Assembly: GCF_001729765.1 (NCBI RefSeq)
Contig: NZ_CP017181.1
Span: forward strand, 4,588,001 to 4,652,000
Reading direction: 5' to 3'
Source of the DNA: Enterobacter kobei
Lineage (GTDB): Bacteria > Pseudomonadota > Gammaproteobacteria > Enterobacterales > Enterobacteriaceae
Length of the DNA: 64,000 nucleotides
This document shows, piece after piece, positions 37,133-46,366 of the stretch (the first letter of the stretch is position 1; each line of letters starts with the position of its first letter). The notes below the pieces were generated by a model. The model was given only the letters and a program-made list of their open reading frames with translations. It did no database searches and was not told where the DNA came from. Both the position numbers and the translations under genes were made by a program.

Positions 37133-37734
37133 TTGCCCTCCAGTTTTTCCAGCCGTTTGGTTAATGCATCAACCGCACGTTCAACAGCAGCGGTTTCTTC
37201 CGCAAACCATGCCACTTCCAGCGGACCGGGGGCCATGCGCCACTCTTCAGTCAGGACTTCTGCGGCATAGCGCTGCTGCCGTTCCAGATTTTTGCGCAAG
37301 AACGCCGTGCCGCCATGAATAGCTTTCCCGATCCCTTCAGCGGCGATGTCACCAATAAAAGGCGCGAGCAGTTCTGCCGGGTCAAACTCCGCCAGATCGC
37401 TGAGCGCAACGAAGTTTTGTACGACCTGGATGTCGCCCTCCACTTCCAGCTCACCGCTGCGGATAAGCGCCGTCAATTGCTGGCGATCGCGCAGTTTTGG
37501 CAGCACGCTCATATGGGTAATGACCGAGCAATCCGCCTCGCCTTCCCACTCACCCAGAACATCGAGCTGGCGTTCGCTGAAGACCAGCACGAGCGGCGTT
37601 GAGAACTCTTTTAATACAATGCGCAGGACCTTCCCGTTAAGTCGCTGACGTGCAGCTTTTAGCGCCGGCGCGCGATACAGGAAGGCATTGAGCACATTCT
37701 CGATGCCTGCGGTGACTAAGGGTTTAAAGGGCAC
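37129..37734 (-). CDS. ubiJ: Ubiquinone biosynthesis accessory factor UbiJ
   Basis: UbiJ has an SCP2 lipid-binding domain and forms part of the soluble ubiquinone-biosynthesis complex with UbiK. I chose the GTG at 37734 ([11 protein letters not shown]), which gives 201 residues as in E. coli; a longer reading to 37782 overlaps ubiE. The C-terminal [20 protein letters not shown] is strongly conserved. In E. coli the 3' half also yields the sRNA EsrE; conservation of that RNA cannot be judged here. Confidence 0.95.
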   Translation of the reverse strand: MPFKPLVTAGIENVLNAFLYRAPALKAARQRLNGKVLRIVLKEFSTPLVLVFSERQLDVLGEWEGEADCSVITHMSVLPKLRDRQQLTALIRSGELEVEGDIQVVQNFVALSDLAEFDPAELLAPFIGDIAAEGIGKAIHGGTAFLRKNLERQQRYAAEVLTEEWRMAPGPLEVAWFAEETAAVERAVDALTKRLEKLEGK

Positions 37735-37747
37735 GGGACACCTCCAC

Positions 37748-38503
37748 TCAGAATTTGTAACCGCGATGCAGCGCAACGACACCCGCCGTCATGTTGAAGT
37801 ATTCAACGTTCTCAAATTCCGCATCCTGCATCATGGCTTTTAGGGTGTCCTGATCCGGGTGCATGCGAATGGACTCCGCCAGATAGCGGTAGCTCTCCGC
37901 GTCGTTCGCCACCAGTTCACCGATACGCGGCAGCACGTGGAAGGAATAGGCGTCGTAGGCTTTGCTCAGCGGCTCAATGATCGGTTTAGAGAACTCGAGC
38001 ACCAGCAGACGTCCACCCGGCTTCAGTACACGGTACATGGAGCGCAGCGCTTTTTCTTTGTCGGTGACGTTACGCAGGCCGAAGGAGATCGTGATGCAGT
38101 CAAAGGTATTATCCGGGAATGGCAGCGCTTCGGCGTTAGCCTGCACGTATTCCACATTGCCCACCACGCCGATGTTACGCAACTTTTCGCGTCCCATTTT
38201 CAGCATGGAGTCATTGATATCGGCCAGAACAACGCGGCCAGTTTCACCCACCAGACGGGAAAACTTCGCCGTCAGATCGCCTGTTCCACCAGCTAAATCC
38301 AGCACGGTTTGTCCACGGCGCACACCGCTGCAGTCAATGGTGAAGCGTTTCCACAAGCGATGAATGCCGAACGACATTAAGTCATTCATCACATCGTACT
38401 TCGCCGCCACGGAATGAAATACGTGGGCCACCATGTCAGCTTTCTGCGCTTTGGCGACAGTCTGAAAGCCAAAGTGCGTCGTGTCTTGTGAATCGTCAAC
38501 CAT
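37748..38503 (-). CDS. ubiE: Ubiquinone/menaquinone C-methyltransferase UbiE
   Basis: UbiE uses S-adenosylmethionine to methylate demethylmenaquinone and the corresponding ubiquinone precursor. The 251-residue class I methyltransferase has motif I in [25 protein letters not shown], and the family signatures [17 protein letters not shown] and [17 protein letters not shown]. It is upstream of ubiJ and ubiB in one ubi operon (13-nt gap). Confidence 0.97.
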   Translation of the reverse strand: MVDDSQDTTHFGFQTVAKAQKADMVAHVFHSVAAKYDVMNDLMSFGIHRLWKRFTIDCSGVRRGQTVLDLAGGTGDLTAKFSRLVGETGRVVLADINDSMLKMGREKLRNIGVVGNVEYVQANAEALPFPDNTFDCITISFGLRNVTDKEKALRSMYRVLKPGGRLLVLEFSKPIIEPLSKAYDAYSFHVLPRIGELVANDAESYRYLAESIRMHPDQDTLKAMMQDAEFENVEYFNMTAGVVALHRGYKF

Positions 38504-38569
38504 CTCAGAGCCTGCTAATCAGTCAAATGTTCGTGAAGTGTAACAGATTGGGCGCGTTTGCCCTACGAT

Positions 38570-40027
38570 TCAACCGCCGTGATAGAAACGTGTCGGCGGC
38601 TCGTCAGACGATAAATCCGTCGTTAACTCGTTGTCTTCGCTGGGTGTCTTTTGTTCATCTGCGCCTTCACGCAGACGGAACTCTTCGTCTTGCGCCGTGG
38701 CCTGCTCCACCAGTTCCGGATTAATCTCGCGTTTGACCTCCACCCCCAGGCCGCGGAATGCTTCAGCCTGAGCAAGTAGGTTGCCCCGCCCGGAGGCGAG
38801 TTTTTTCATCGCCTGACGGTAGTTATCCTGCGCACGGTCCAGGCTTTGCCCGACCGAGGACATATCGTCCACGAAGAGGCGCATTTTGTCGTACAGCTTG
38901 CTGGCACGCTCGGCAATCTTCTGTGCATTGCGGCTCTGGTGCTCATAGCGCCACAGGTTAGCAATGGTACGTAATGCCACCAGCAGGGTGGTGGGGCTCA
39001 CCAGCATAATATTATTTTTGAGCGCTTCGGTGATCAGTTCGGGCTGTCTGTCGAGGGCCAGCAGGAACGCCGGTTCGACCGGAATAAACATCAGCACATA
39101 GTCCAGCGAGCGCAGCCCCGGAAGCTGCTGATAATCTTTTCTGCCCAGCAGTCGGATATGGTTACGCACGGAGGCAATATGCTCCTGCAGCGCCGACTCG
39201 CGCGTGTAGTCGTCTTCCGCATTAAAGTAACGCTCATACGCCACCAGCGTCATTTTGGCGTCGATCACCACATCTTTCCCCTGCGGCAGACGCACAATGA
39301 CGTCTGGCTGCATCCGCGAGCGGGCATCGCTCTCGATACTCACCTGCGTTTCGTATTCATACCCCTCGCGCAGGCCAGAGGCCTCCAGCACGCGGGTGAG
39401 CACCACTTCTCCCCAGTTACCCTGGGTTTTGTTATCCCCTTTTAGCGCCCGAGTGAGGTTGACCGCCTCCTGCGCCATTTGCGCATTCAACTGCTGAAGA
39501 TTACGAATCTCGTGCGCCAGCGTGTGCCGCTCGCGGGCTTCCTGTCCAAAGCTGTCCTGCACCTGACGGCGAAAACCGTCCAGCTGTTCACGCAGCGGCG
39601 TCAGCAGACTGTTCAGACTCTGGCGATTCTGTTCGTCAACGCGGCGGTTGCTGTGTTCGAAAATGCGGTTGGCGAGATTCTCAAACTGCTCGCTGAGGCG
39701 CTGCTCGCTGTTAATCATCTGACGGATTTTGTCTTCCGCATGCAGCTGCGTGGATTCGAGGCGGGTAGTCACTTCGCGGAGATCGGCCTCCAGCGACGTG
39801 TTGATATCACGCAGGTTGCGCAGTTCGTTATTGAGCAGCTCGCACTCGTCGCGCCAGTGGTCACTTAGCGCAAGCTGTTGCTTTACCGCGCTGAGCTCGG
39901 CGACGATCTCTTCGCGCTCCGCCAACTGATCGGCCTTCTGCTGCGCATGCTGGTAGCTGGAAATCAGCCAGCCTATCGCAACGCCCGCCAGCGCAATCAC
40001 CGCATAAATCAGGATTGAGATATCCAC
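38570..40027 (-). CDS. rmuC: DNA recombination-limiting protein RmuC
   Basis: RmuC is a membrane-anchored coiled-coil protein with a PD-(D/E)XK-like domain that limits recombination at inverted repeats. The 485-residue protein opens with a transmembrane helix (SILIYAVIALAGVAIGWLIS), then a long coiled coil to about residue 190, and the conserved core GNWGEVVLTRVLEASGL, VIDAKMTLVAYER and IPVEPAFLLAL. The tail is acidic and of low complexity. It lies between ubiE and udp. Confidence 0.94.
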   Translation of the reverse strand: MDISILIYAVIALAGVAIGWLISSYQHAQQKADQLAEREEIVAELSAVKQQLALSDHWRDECELLNNELRNLRDINTSLEADLREVTTRLESTQLHAEDKIRQMINSEQRLSEQFENLANRIFEHSNRRVDEQNRQSLNSLLTPLREQLDGFRRQVQDSFGQEARERHTLAHEIRNLQQLNAQMAQEAVNLTRALKGDNKTQGNWGEVVLTRVLEASGLREGYEYETQVSIESDARSRMQPDVIVRLPQGKDVVIDAKMTLVAYERYFNAEDDYTRESALQEHIASVRNHIRLLGRKDYQQLPGLRSLDYVLMFIPVEPAFLLALDRQPELITEALKNNIMLVSPTTLLVALRTIANLWRYEHQSRNAQKIAERASKLYDKMRLFVDDMSSVGQSLDRAQDNYRQAMKKLASGRGNLLAQAEAFRGLGVEVKREINPELVEQATAQDEEFRLREGADEQKTPSEDNELTTDLSSDEPPTRFYHGG

Positions 40028-40120
40028 AATGCCCCCTGCATCAACGTATTACCCGCACAAAATAGAATTGTGCTGTATAAACGTCCAGTTTGAAAGGGTT
40101 TTCCTGCGAGGTGCTACGCA

Positions 40121-40149
40121 AAAAATAAAGGCCGAACGCGTCGGCCTTT
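40121..40149 (-). terminator. udp terminator
   Basis: The 9-bp stem AAAGGCCGA / TCGGCCTTT with a 5-nt loop is preceded by A5 on the plus strand, so on the minus strand it is a strong terminator with a T-rich tail 17 nt after the udp stop. Confidence 0.88.
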
Positions 40150-40166
40150 GATTTGAGAAGAGAGGG

Positions 40167-40928
40167 CTAGATCAGGCGACGAGCCGCTTCCACCACAATT
40201 TTCACCGCATGACTTTCGGTCTGCTTCATGGTTTCGGCGTTCGGGATCTCCTGCTGAGTACGGTTGACGATAACGCCCGCCACCATACCGGCACGCAGAC
40301 CCTGGCTTGCACACATGGTCAGCAGCGTCGCGGATTCCATTTCGTAGTTCATTACGCCCATGGACTGCCACTCTTCCATTGAGCCTTTGAAACGGCTCAC
40401 AACGCGGCCAGAGAAGGTGTCGTAGCGCTCCTGGCCCGGGTAGAAGGTGTCGGAAGAGGCGGTTACGCCAACGTGGGTGGTCGCGCCCACGGACTTCGCG
40501 GCTTCAACCAGCGCGGTGGTGCATTCGAAGTCAGCCACTGCCGGGAATTCCATAGGCGCAAAGTGCAGGCTTGCCCCGTCCAGACGAACGGATGCCGTCG
40601 TCACCAGTACGTCGCCCACGTTGATGTGCGGCTGAATCGCGCCGGTCGTGCCGATACGCAGGAAAGTACGAATGCCCAGCTGCGCCAGCTCTTCAACTGC
40701 AATAGAGGTAGACGGACCGCCGATACCGGTGGAGCACACAATCACCGCTTTGCCATCCAGCTCTGCACGCCAGGTGGTGAATTCACGATGGGCAGCCAGT
40801 TTGACCGGCTTATCCATCAGCGCGGCGATCTTTTCCACACGCTCAGGGTCGCCAGGGACGATAGCGAGCGTAGCCCCTTGTAAATCATTTTTAGTGAGGC
40901 CGAGATGAAAAACATCAGACTTAGACAT
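40167..40928 (-). CDS. udp: Uridine phosphorylase Udp
   Basis: Udp reversibly cleaves uridine with phosphate to uracil and ribose-1-phosphate for pyrimidine salvage. The 253-residue protein equals E. coli Udp, with [10 protein letters not shown] for phosphate, [14 protein letters not shown] and the active-site segment [13 protein letters not shown]. It is divergent from ysgA, with a strong CRP site between them. Confidence 0.97.
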   Translation of the reverse strand: MSKSDVFHLGLTKNDLQGATLAIVPGDPERVEKIAALMDKPVKLAAHREFTTWRAELDGKAVIVCSTGIGGPSTSIAVEELAQLGIRTFLRIGTTGAIQPHINVGDVLVTTASVRLDGASLHFAPMEFPAVADFECTTALVEAAKSVGATTHVGVTASSDTFYPGQERYDTFSGRVVSRFKGSMEEWQSMGVMNYEMESATLLTMCASQGLRAGMVAGVIVNRTQQEIPNAETMKQTESHAVKIVVEAARRLI

Positions 40929-41048
40929 AGGTGACTCCTCTGTGGGTCGGTTAGTCAGAAGAAGTAAAACGGTACTTTACAGAAGCAGTAAGCATAATTT
41001 CGTGATGCATCTCACCATGAATGAAAATGATTGCAGTGAATTTCCATC

Positions 41049-41070
41049 AAAAAGTGATTTACATCACATT
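41049..41070. promoter_or_regulatory. CRP-binding site between udp and ysgA
   Basis: AAAGTGATTTACATCACATT contains both CRP half-sites (GTGA-N6-TCAC) exactly. Control of udp by CRP and CytR is known in E. coli; this site fits that role, 120-140 bp upstream of udp. It could also act on ysgA. Confidence 0.8.
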
Positions 41071-41183
41071 AACAAGTTATATCGTCAGGTGCTGCACAAA
41101 AGATAGACCGTTTAAGGCACTGTGAGTTGTTAACCTGGTGTCTATATTTACCTTTGCGCTAACTCATTGGTACGGAGAATGCC

Positions 41184-41987
41184 ATGACTGAAAAAACCGG
41201 TTTTGCACCTGCTGCAGCCCCGCTTGCTTCAACCATCGTTTCAACCTCAGAAGAGGCCATTACGGCGGGAGAGACCTCCATTCCCTCTCAGGGGGAGAAT
41301 ATGCCTGCCTGGCACGCACGACCAAAATCGGCAGACGGTCCGCTGCCCATCGTGATTGTGGTTCAGGAGATTTTTGGGGTTCACGAACATATTCGCGACC
41401 TCTGCCGTCGCCTGGCACTTGAAGGATATCTGGCCGTTGCGCCAGAACTCTACTTCCGTCAGGGCGATCCAAACGACTATAGCGATATTCCAACGCTGTT
41501 CAGCAATCTGGTCAGCAAAGTCCCGGACGCGCAGGTGCTGGCCGATCTCGACCACGTTGCCAGCTGGGCGGCGCGTAACGGCGGCGACCCGCACCGTCTG
41601 ATGGTCACCGGCTTCTGCTGGGGCGGACGCATTAGCTGGCTGTATGCCGCACACAATCCGCAGCTCAAAGCGGCTGTCGCCTGGTATGGCAAACTGGTGG
41701 GCGAGAAAACGCTGAATTCGCCAAAACATCCGGTGGACATCGCCACTGAGCTCAATGCCCCGGTGCTGGGTCTGTATGGCGGCCAGGACACCGGTATTTC
41801 GCTTGATTCGGTAGAAACCATGCGCCATGCGCTACGGGCAGCCAATGCCAATGCTGAGATTGTGGTGTATCCGGATGCCGGACATGCGTTTAACGCAGAT
41901 TACCGTCCGAGTTATCACGCGGAATCGGCGAAAGATGGCTGGCAGAGAATGCTGGCGTGGTTTAGCCAGTACGGCGGGAAGAAATAA
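41184..41987 (+). CDS. ysgA: Dienelactone hydrolase family protein YsgA
   Basis: The 267-residue alpha/beta hydrolase belongs to the dienelactone hydrolase family. The nucleophilic Cys is in TGFCWGGR, with the Asp of LYGGQDTGIS and the His of PDAGHAFN completing a Cys-Asp-His triad. The physiological substrate in enterobacteria is not known. In E. coli it sits between udp and metE; here the accessory carbohydrate locus separates it from metE. Confidence 0.92.
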   Translation: MTEKTGFAPAAAPLASTIVSTSEEAITAGETSIPSQGENMPAWHARPKSADGPLPIVIVVQEIFGVHEHIRDLCRRLALEGYLAVAPELYFRQGDPNDYSDIPTLFSNLVSKVPDAQVLADLDHVASWAARNGGDPHRLMVTGFCWGGRISWLYAAHNPQLKAAVAWYGKLVGEKTLNSPKHPVDIATELNAPVLGLYGGQDTGISLDSVETMRHALRAANANAEIVVYPDAGHAFNADYRPSYHAESAKDGWQRMLAWFSQYGGKK

Positions 41988-41994
41988 ACACTTC

Positions 41995-42020
41995 GCAGCC
42001 CCGGCGAAAGCCGGGGCTGC
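41995..42020. terminator. Bidirectional hairpin between ysgA and the GH130 gene
   Basis: An 11-bp perfect stem GCAGCCCCGGC / GCCGGGGCTGC closes a GAAA tetraloop. It lies between the convergent ends of ysgA and the carbohydrate operon. The T tract is poor on both strands. Confidence 0.7.
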
Positions 42021-42028
42021 GTCAGGGC

Positions 42029-43087
42029 TTACTCCAGGCCCAGATGTTTCCACAGCTCGTCCATCGGCAGCGTGGCCAGGGCGATACGCTCATCCGCCGC
42101 ACCATACCAGATATGCAACGTGTCATTACGCACCAGCGCCCCGCAGGTAAAGACGACGTTACCGAAAAAGCCTTCACGCTCATAGGGCGCGCTCGGCTCC
42201 AGCAGCGGTACGGAAGATTTGGCGATGAGGGTGAGCGGATCCTCAAGATCCAGAAGCAGAGCGCCCAGGCAATAACGCTGGCTAGCGTCAACGCCGTGAT
42301 AAATCTCCAGCCAGCCGCGCGCGGTCTTGATCAGCGGCGCGCCGCCACCCGACTTCAGCGCATCCCATTCGTCTCCCGAGCGTCCCAGCAGATGCCGGTG
42401 GTTTCCCCAGTGCAGCATATCGGGCGATTCGCAGATCCAGATTTCCGGGTGGCCGAAATGGCAGGGCGCGGGCCGGGTAAGCGCCCGGAAGGATCCGCCA
42501 ACCTTCTCCGGGAAGAAACAGACGTCGCGGTTATCAGGGCAGAAAATCAGCCCTTTCTTGTCGACGGAGATAAAATCAACGGTGGTCGCCAGCGCGGTGG
42601 AGATACCCAGCGATGACACGGCGGAGTAATTGATGTACCAGACATCGTCAATCAGGGTGATACGCGCATCTTCACAGCCAAATTCCTCATAGCGGCTGTC
42701 GGCGGTAATAAACGGCTGTTGATCGATGGTGAAATTTACACCGTCCTGGCTTCGCGCCAGGCGCAGGTGGGACATTGACGTCAGCCAGACCTGAGCCGGG
42801 TCGCTTTTCAGCACAATGGTACGCGGGTCGCTAAAATCATAGCGCGGGTCGTTGCGGTCGAACGTTTTTGTTGCCGCCTGCCAGCCGCCGGACTGCTGCA
42901 CCAGAAGCGGAACGACGATCTTCTGTGGGTCATCATTTATCACGCTCTCGGCAACCCGAAGCAGCAGGATAATCTCCCCATGATACTCCGTTACCCCGGC
43001 GTTAAAGACGCACTCCACTTTCCGTCCTGGCAGAGAAGGCACCACGTCGCTCGGGGTGATCAACGGATTCTTACCGTGTCTGTTCAT
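42029..43087 (-). CDS. GH130 beta-mannoside phosphorylase
   Basis: This cytosolic protein of about 352 residues has the five-bladed beta-propeller signatures of family GH130, which mostly phosphorolyse beta-mannosides to alpha-mannose-1-phosphate. Visible are FGCEDARITLID, YINYSAVSSLGISTALATT, HFGHPEIWICESPD, SGGGAPLIKT and the phosphate-pocket-like IYHGVDAS. The ATG at 43087 has AAAAGGAG just upstream and overlaps the GH13 gene by 17 nt; a GTG at 43093 is in frame but too close to the ribosome site. It ends the arm SBP-permease-permease-GH13-GH130. Linkage specificity (beta-1,2, 1,3 or 1,4) cannot be read. A hydrolase is possible but less likely beside a phosphomannomutase gene. Confidence 0.85.
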   Translation of the reverse strand: MNRHGKNPLITPSDVVPSLPGRKVECVFNAGVTEYHGEIILLLRVAESVINDDPQKIVVPLLVQQSGGWQAATKTFDRNDPRYDFSDPRTIVLKSDPAQVWLTSMSHLRLARSQDGVNFTIDQQPFITADSRYEEFGCEDARITLIDDVWYINYSAVSSLGISTALATTVDFISVDKKGLIFCPDNRDVCFFPEKVGGSFRALTRPAPCHFGHPEIWICESPDMLHWGNHRHLLGRSGDEWDALKSGGGAPLIKTARGWLEIYHGVDASQRYCLGALLLDLEDPLTLIAKSSVPLLEPSAPYEREGFFGNVVFTCGALVRNDTLHIWYGAADERIALATLPMDELWKHLGLE

Positions 43088-44654
43088 ATACACTCCTTTT
43101 TATCAGAATTTGATTTTTATCCAGCTGCTGCGCGTTTTGGCCGTACAGGACATCCGCTTCAATGGCCCACAATGGGTTTTGTACCGGCTGGCCAAAATTC
43201 ACGGCCACCCAGACCTGTTCCTGCGCCGTTGTTCGGGTAAACCAGACGCACGCCTTATGGCGCTTCAGTAGGCTGCACTCCCCATGCTGTAGCGCCCCGA
43301 TGGCGGCCCGAAGCGCAATGAAGGTCTGGTACTGACGCCACAACGAGCCGGGCGTCGATATCTGATGTTCGGCATTGAGCAAGGGATAGTCCTGGCTGAC
43401 GGGCATCCACGGCGTGGATGTGGAAAAGCCCGCAAACGGTGCGTCGCACCAGAGGAAGGGGGCGCGGGACCCATCCCGTGAATGTTCAATGGCCTGCGCC
43501 AGCGCGTCGGCGGCACTGCACCCCTGCCGCATGGCCGTGTCGTAGAAGGTTTTTCCCTGAATATCAAAAATCTGCCCGACCGTCTGAGGCACATAGTCGG
43601 GCATCCCCAACTCGTCACCCTGAAAAATAAACGGTACGCCGCGCACGGTCAGCTGTAGCGCCAGAACGGCCAACGCCCGGGCGGCGTCATGCGGGCCTTC
43701 ACCAAAGCGGCTAATCATGCGCGGCATATCGTGGCTGGAAAAGAATAGCGTCGGCAGGCCAGACTGCAGCGCCAGCGTGGCGTTAATCTCGTCGCACAGG
43801 CGTGCCGCATCGAAGGTTTTCTGGCTGCCAATATTGAAGTTAAAGACCACGTCCATCAGCGACGGGGCCTGATAACGGGCCAGGGTCTCCCTCTCCTCGC
43901 TGCCGATTTCGCCGATCAGGAAAACATCCCCTTGCTGCCTGGCATGTTGGCATACGCGCTGCAGCGTGCCGATGAGTCCCGGCTGATTCACGTCATGCTC
44001 ATGCTGCTGTACTCCCGCTTTCTCCGGATTGTCAGGCCCGATGCCGCGCGTACTGAGGAAATTAATCACGTCGAAGCGGAAGCCATCCACGCCCTGTGCC
44101 TGCCAGAAATCAATGACCTGAAGCATTTCCTGCTCAACCGCGGGGTTCGCCCAGTTAAGATCGACCTGCTCAGGCGCGAATTTATGGTAGTAAAACTCGC
44201 CGGTGTCCGGCTCCGGGCTCCAGGCGCTGCCGGAAAAAAATGACTCCCAGTTGTTAGGGTGCGCGCTGAAAAGAAAATAGTCCCGATAGCGGCTTGCGGG
44301 ATTATTCCAGGCATCCTGAAACCACGGATGCTGCGAAGAGACATGATTAAGCACCAGATCGATAATGACCCGGATCCCCTTTTCATGGCAGCGATGAACG
44401 ACGTCGCGAAAATCGGTCAGCGTGCCGAATCGTGGGTCGACGGCGCAGTAATCACTAATGTCATACCCGTTATCCACCAGAGGAGAGGGGTAAAACGGCG
44501 TGATCCAGATGGCACCGATGCCTAACGCGCTCAGGTAATCCACTTTTGAGAGCAGGCCTGGGAAATCACCCAGCCCGTCACCGTTACCATCGCAAAACGA
44601 CGGCAGATAAATTTGGTAACAGGTACAGGCCTGCCACCAGGGTTGTTTGTTCAC
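43071..44654 (-). CDS. GH13 alpha-glucosidase (oligo-1,6-glucosidase/trehalose-hydrolase type)
   Basis: The 527-residue (beta/alpha)8-barrel enzyme has no signal peptide, so it acts in the cytosol on imported sugar. Conserved GH13 regions are in order: DLVLNHVSSQHPWF (I), FRFDVINFLS with the nucleophile Asp (II), FLIGEIGSEE with the acid Glu (III) and FFSSHDMPRM (IV). DLNWANP is the extra region of the oligo-1,6-glucosidase group. A Val follows the nucleophile, which in this group usually goes with alpha-1,6 rather than alpha-1,4 cleavage. It starts at a GTG (44654, AAGGA 7 nt upstream), 10 nt after the second permease. Sucrose- or glucosylglycerate-phosphorylase activity cannot be excluded. 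Confidence 0.85.
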   Translation of the reverse strand: MNKQPWWQACTCYQIYLPSFCDGNGDGLGDFPGLLSKVDYLSALGIGAIWITPFYPSPLVDNGYDISDYCAVDPRFGTLTDFRDVVHRCHEKGIRVIIDLVLNHVSSQHPWFQDAWNNPASRYRDYFLFSAHPNNWESFFSGSAWSPEPDTGEFYYHKFAPEQVDLNWANPAVEQEMLQVIDFWQAQGVDGFRFDVINFLSTRGIGPDNPEKAGVQQHEHDVNQPGLIGTLQRVCQHARQQGDVFLIGEIGSEERETLARYQAPSLMDVVFNFNIGSQKTFDAARLCDEINATLALQSGLPTLFFSSHDMPRMISRFGEGPHDAARALAVLALQLTVRGVPFIFQGDELGMPDYVPQTVGQIFDIQGKTFYDTAMRQGCSAADALAQAIEHSRDGSRAPFLWCDAPFAGFSTSTPWMPVSQDYPLLNAEHQISTPGSLWRQYQTFIALRAAIGALQHGECSLLKRHKACVWFTRTTAQEQVWVAVNFGQPVQNPLWAIEADVLYGQNAQQLDKNQILIKRSVYEQTR

Positions 44655-44664
44655 CGTACATTCC

Positions 44665-45492
44665 TTATTTCAGTGATAACGACATGCCCTGCAGGAAATA
44701 TTTCCGGAACAGGATAAACAACACGATGACCGGCAGCATTTGCACCACGGCTCCCGCCATCACTGGCCCCAGATAAACGCCGTAGGATTTACTGAAGGTG
44801 GCCAGCAGCACCGAAAACGGCATTTTGTCGGCATCGCGCATGACAATCAGCGGCCAGAGGAAGTTGTCCCACGAGCTTGAGAAGGTAAATAGCGCCACGA
44901 TCGCCAGAATGGACTTGTTCAGCGGCATCATGACGTGCCGCAGAATGGCCCACAGGCTGGCATGATCCAGACGCGCGGCGTACAGGTAATCGTTGGGCGT
45001 ACCCTTGAAGCTCTGAGACACCATAAAGATCCCCCAGGCACTCATTGCATAAGGCAGGATCATGGCGCTGTAACGGTTGATCAGACCGAGCTCACGCATC
45101 AGCACAAACTGTGGAATGATGAACATGAAAACCGGGAAAACCATCTGCACAATCAAGAGATTACGGAAAGCGTTTTTGCCCCAGAATTCCGTTTTTGCCA
45201 GCGCATAGCCCACCAGCATGGAGGTGACGGTCACGCTCGCGGTCACGGTGACAGAGACGAAAAGCGAGTTAAGCAGCGTGCGCAGAAACGGCTTATCGGC
45301 CCGGTTGCTGTTATCGAAAAGGAAAGTGTAATTTTCGAGCGTCAGCGTGCCCGAAAAGAGATCCGTGGTATAAATCTGTGCCGTAGGCTTCAGGGATGAC
45401 ACGACCATCCAGACAAACGGATAGAGCCAGCTTAACGCCAGAATAAACATCAGCGCATGAATTAGCAGGCTCAGGGGCGTGAGTTTTTTCAT
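44665..45492 (-). CDS. Carbohydrate ABC transporter permease (MalG-like)
   Basis: The 275-residue protein has six predicted transmembrane helices and the EAA loop typical of CUT1 sugar permeases (YAARLDHASLWAILRHVMMPL). Its ATG follows the stop of the first permease directly (TGAATG), so translation is coupled. It pairs with the frameshifted permease, the lipoprotein binding protein and probably the ATPase on the other arm. Confidence 0.9.
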   Translation of the reverse strand: MKKLTPLSLLIHALMFILALSWLYPFVWMVVSSLKPTAQIYTTDLFSGTLTLENYTFLFDNSNRADKPFLRTLLNSLFVSVTVTASVTVTSMLVGYALAKTEFWGKNAFRNLLIVQMVFPVFMFIIPQFVLMRELGLINRYSAMILPYAMSAWGIFMVSQSFKGTPNDYLYAARLDHASLWAILRHVMMPLNKSILAIVALFTFSSSWDNFLWPLIVMRDADKMPFSVLLATFSKSYGVYLGPVMAGAVVQMLPVIVLFILFRKYFLQGMSLSLK

Positions 45493-46361
45493 TCATACAA
45501 TCTCAATGTGTTTTTCGAATAACCGACGAAATAGCCAGATCATCAGGAAACTGCAGGCAGCGACGATAATCGACATGGCAGCAGCCCAGGTAGGTTTCAT
45601 ATTTTGAAACGCGGCTTCGTACATGACCACCATGGGACTGGTGGTACTGTTTAGTGGCCCACCACCGGTAATTAAATAGGGCTCTGTAAAAATACTGAAC
45701 GCCACCGTAATAGCCAGCACCATCACCATCACAATTTGCGGATTCATCATCGGCAGCGTTATTGCCCAGCCTTTCTGAAAACGCCCGGTTTTATCGAGAA
45801 TAGCCGCACTATAAATATCCGATGGAATAGCCTGCATGCCGGAATAGAGAATTAATCCGTAATAACCGACAAATTTCCAGGTCACGATAAGCGCAATGGA
45901 TAGCATGGCGCAGTCAGGGTTGGTAAACCACGGCACGGAAATCCCAAACCACGCAGACAATAAGCGGTTAACCGGGCCGTACTCATTAAAGAGACGGGAA
46001 AAGACAATTGAGTACGCCACCCCTGACGAGATATTTGCCAGTAAAAAACTCAGGGCGATAACCCCCGGCCGTAGTTAATTCTGCGTAATCCGGCAGCAAA
46101 AAGCAGCGCGGTAATAAACACGATCGGGACATACCACATTAAAAAGCGGCAAATGTTCCACATGGATGTCCAGAATAACGCATCGTGCAGTACGCCAATA
46201 ATGTTCTGCAAACCGGTAAATTGCGGTGCGCCGATAAACTGCCAGCGGGTCACGCTCAGCACCACCAGCCAGGCAAGCGGGTAGAACCAAAATAGCAGCG
46301 AATAGCCAATCCAGGTGGAGGCCAGCAGGCCTCCGGTTCGGGATTCATATCCAGCCATCAT
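45493..46361 (-). pseudogene. Carbohydrate ABC transporter permease (MalF-like), frameshifted in a G run
   Basis: The reading from 46361 gives 103 residues with the first transmembrane helices and ends at 46050 after INYGRGLSP. A second frame continues as VIALSFLLANISSGVAYS and runs to 45493 with the remaining helices and the EAA loop (YSAAILDKTGRFQKGWA). The break lies at five C on the plus strand (46062-46066); a sixth would restore INYGRGVIALS and a normal 289-residue CUT1 permease. It is either a true single-base deletion or a homopolymer sequencing error. If real, the transporter should be inactive unless a slippage product is made. Confidence 0.82.
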
Positions 46362-46366
46362 GCCCC

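Noticed and set aside
41995..42020. Riboswitch-like structure before the carbohydrate operon end
   Set aside because: It is a simple GNRA-capped hairpin between convergent genes, better explained as a terminator.
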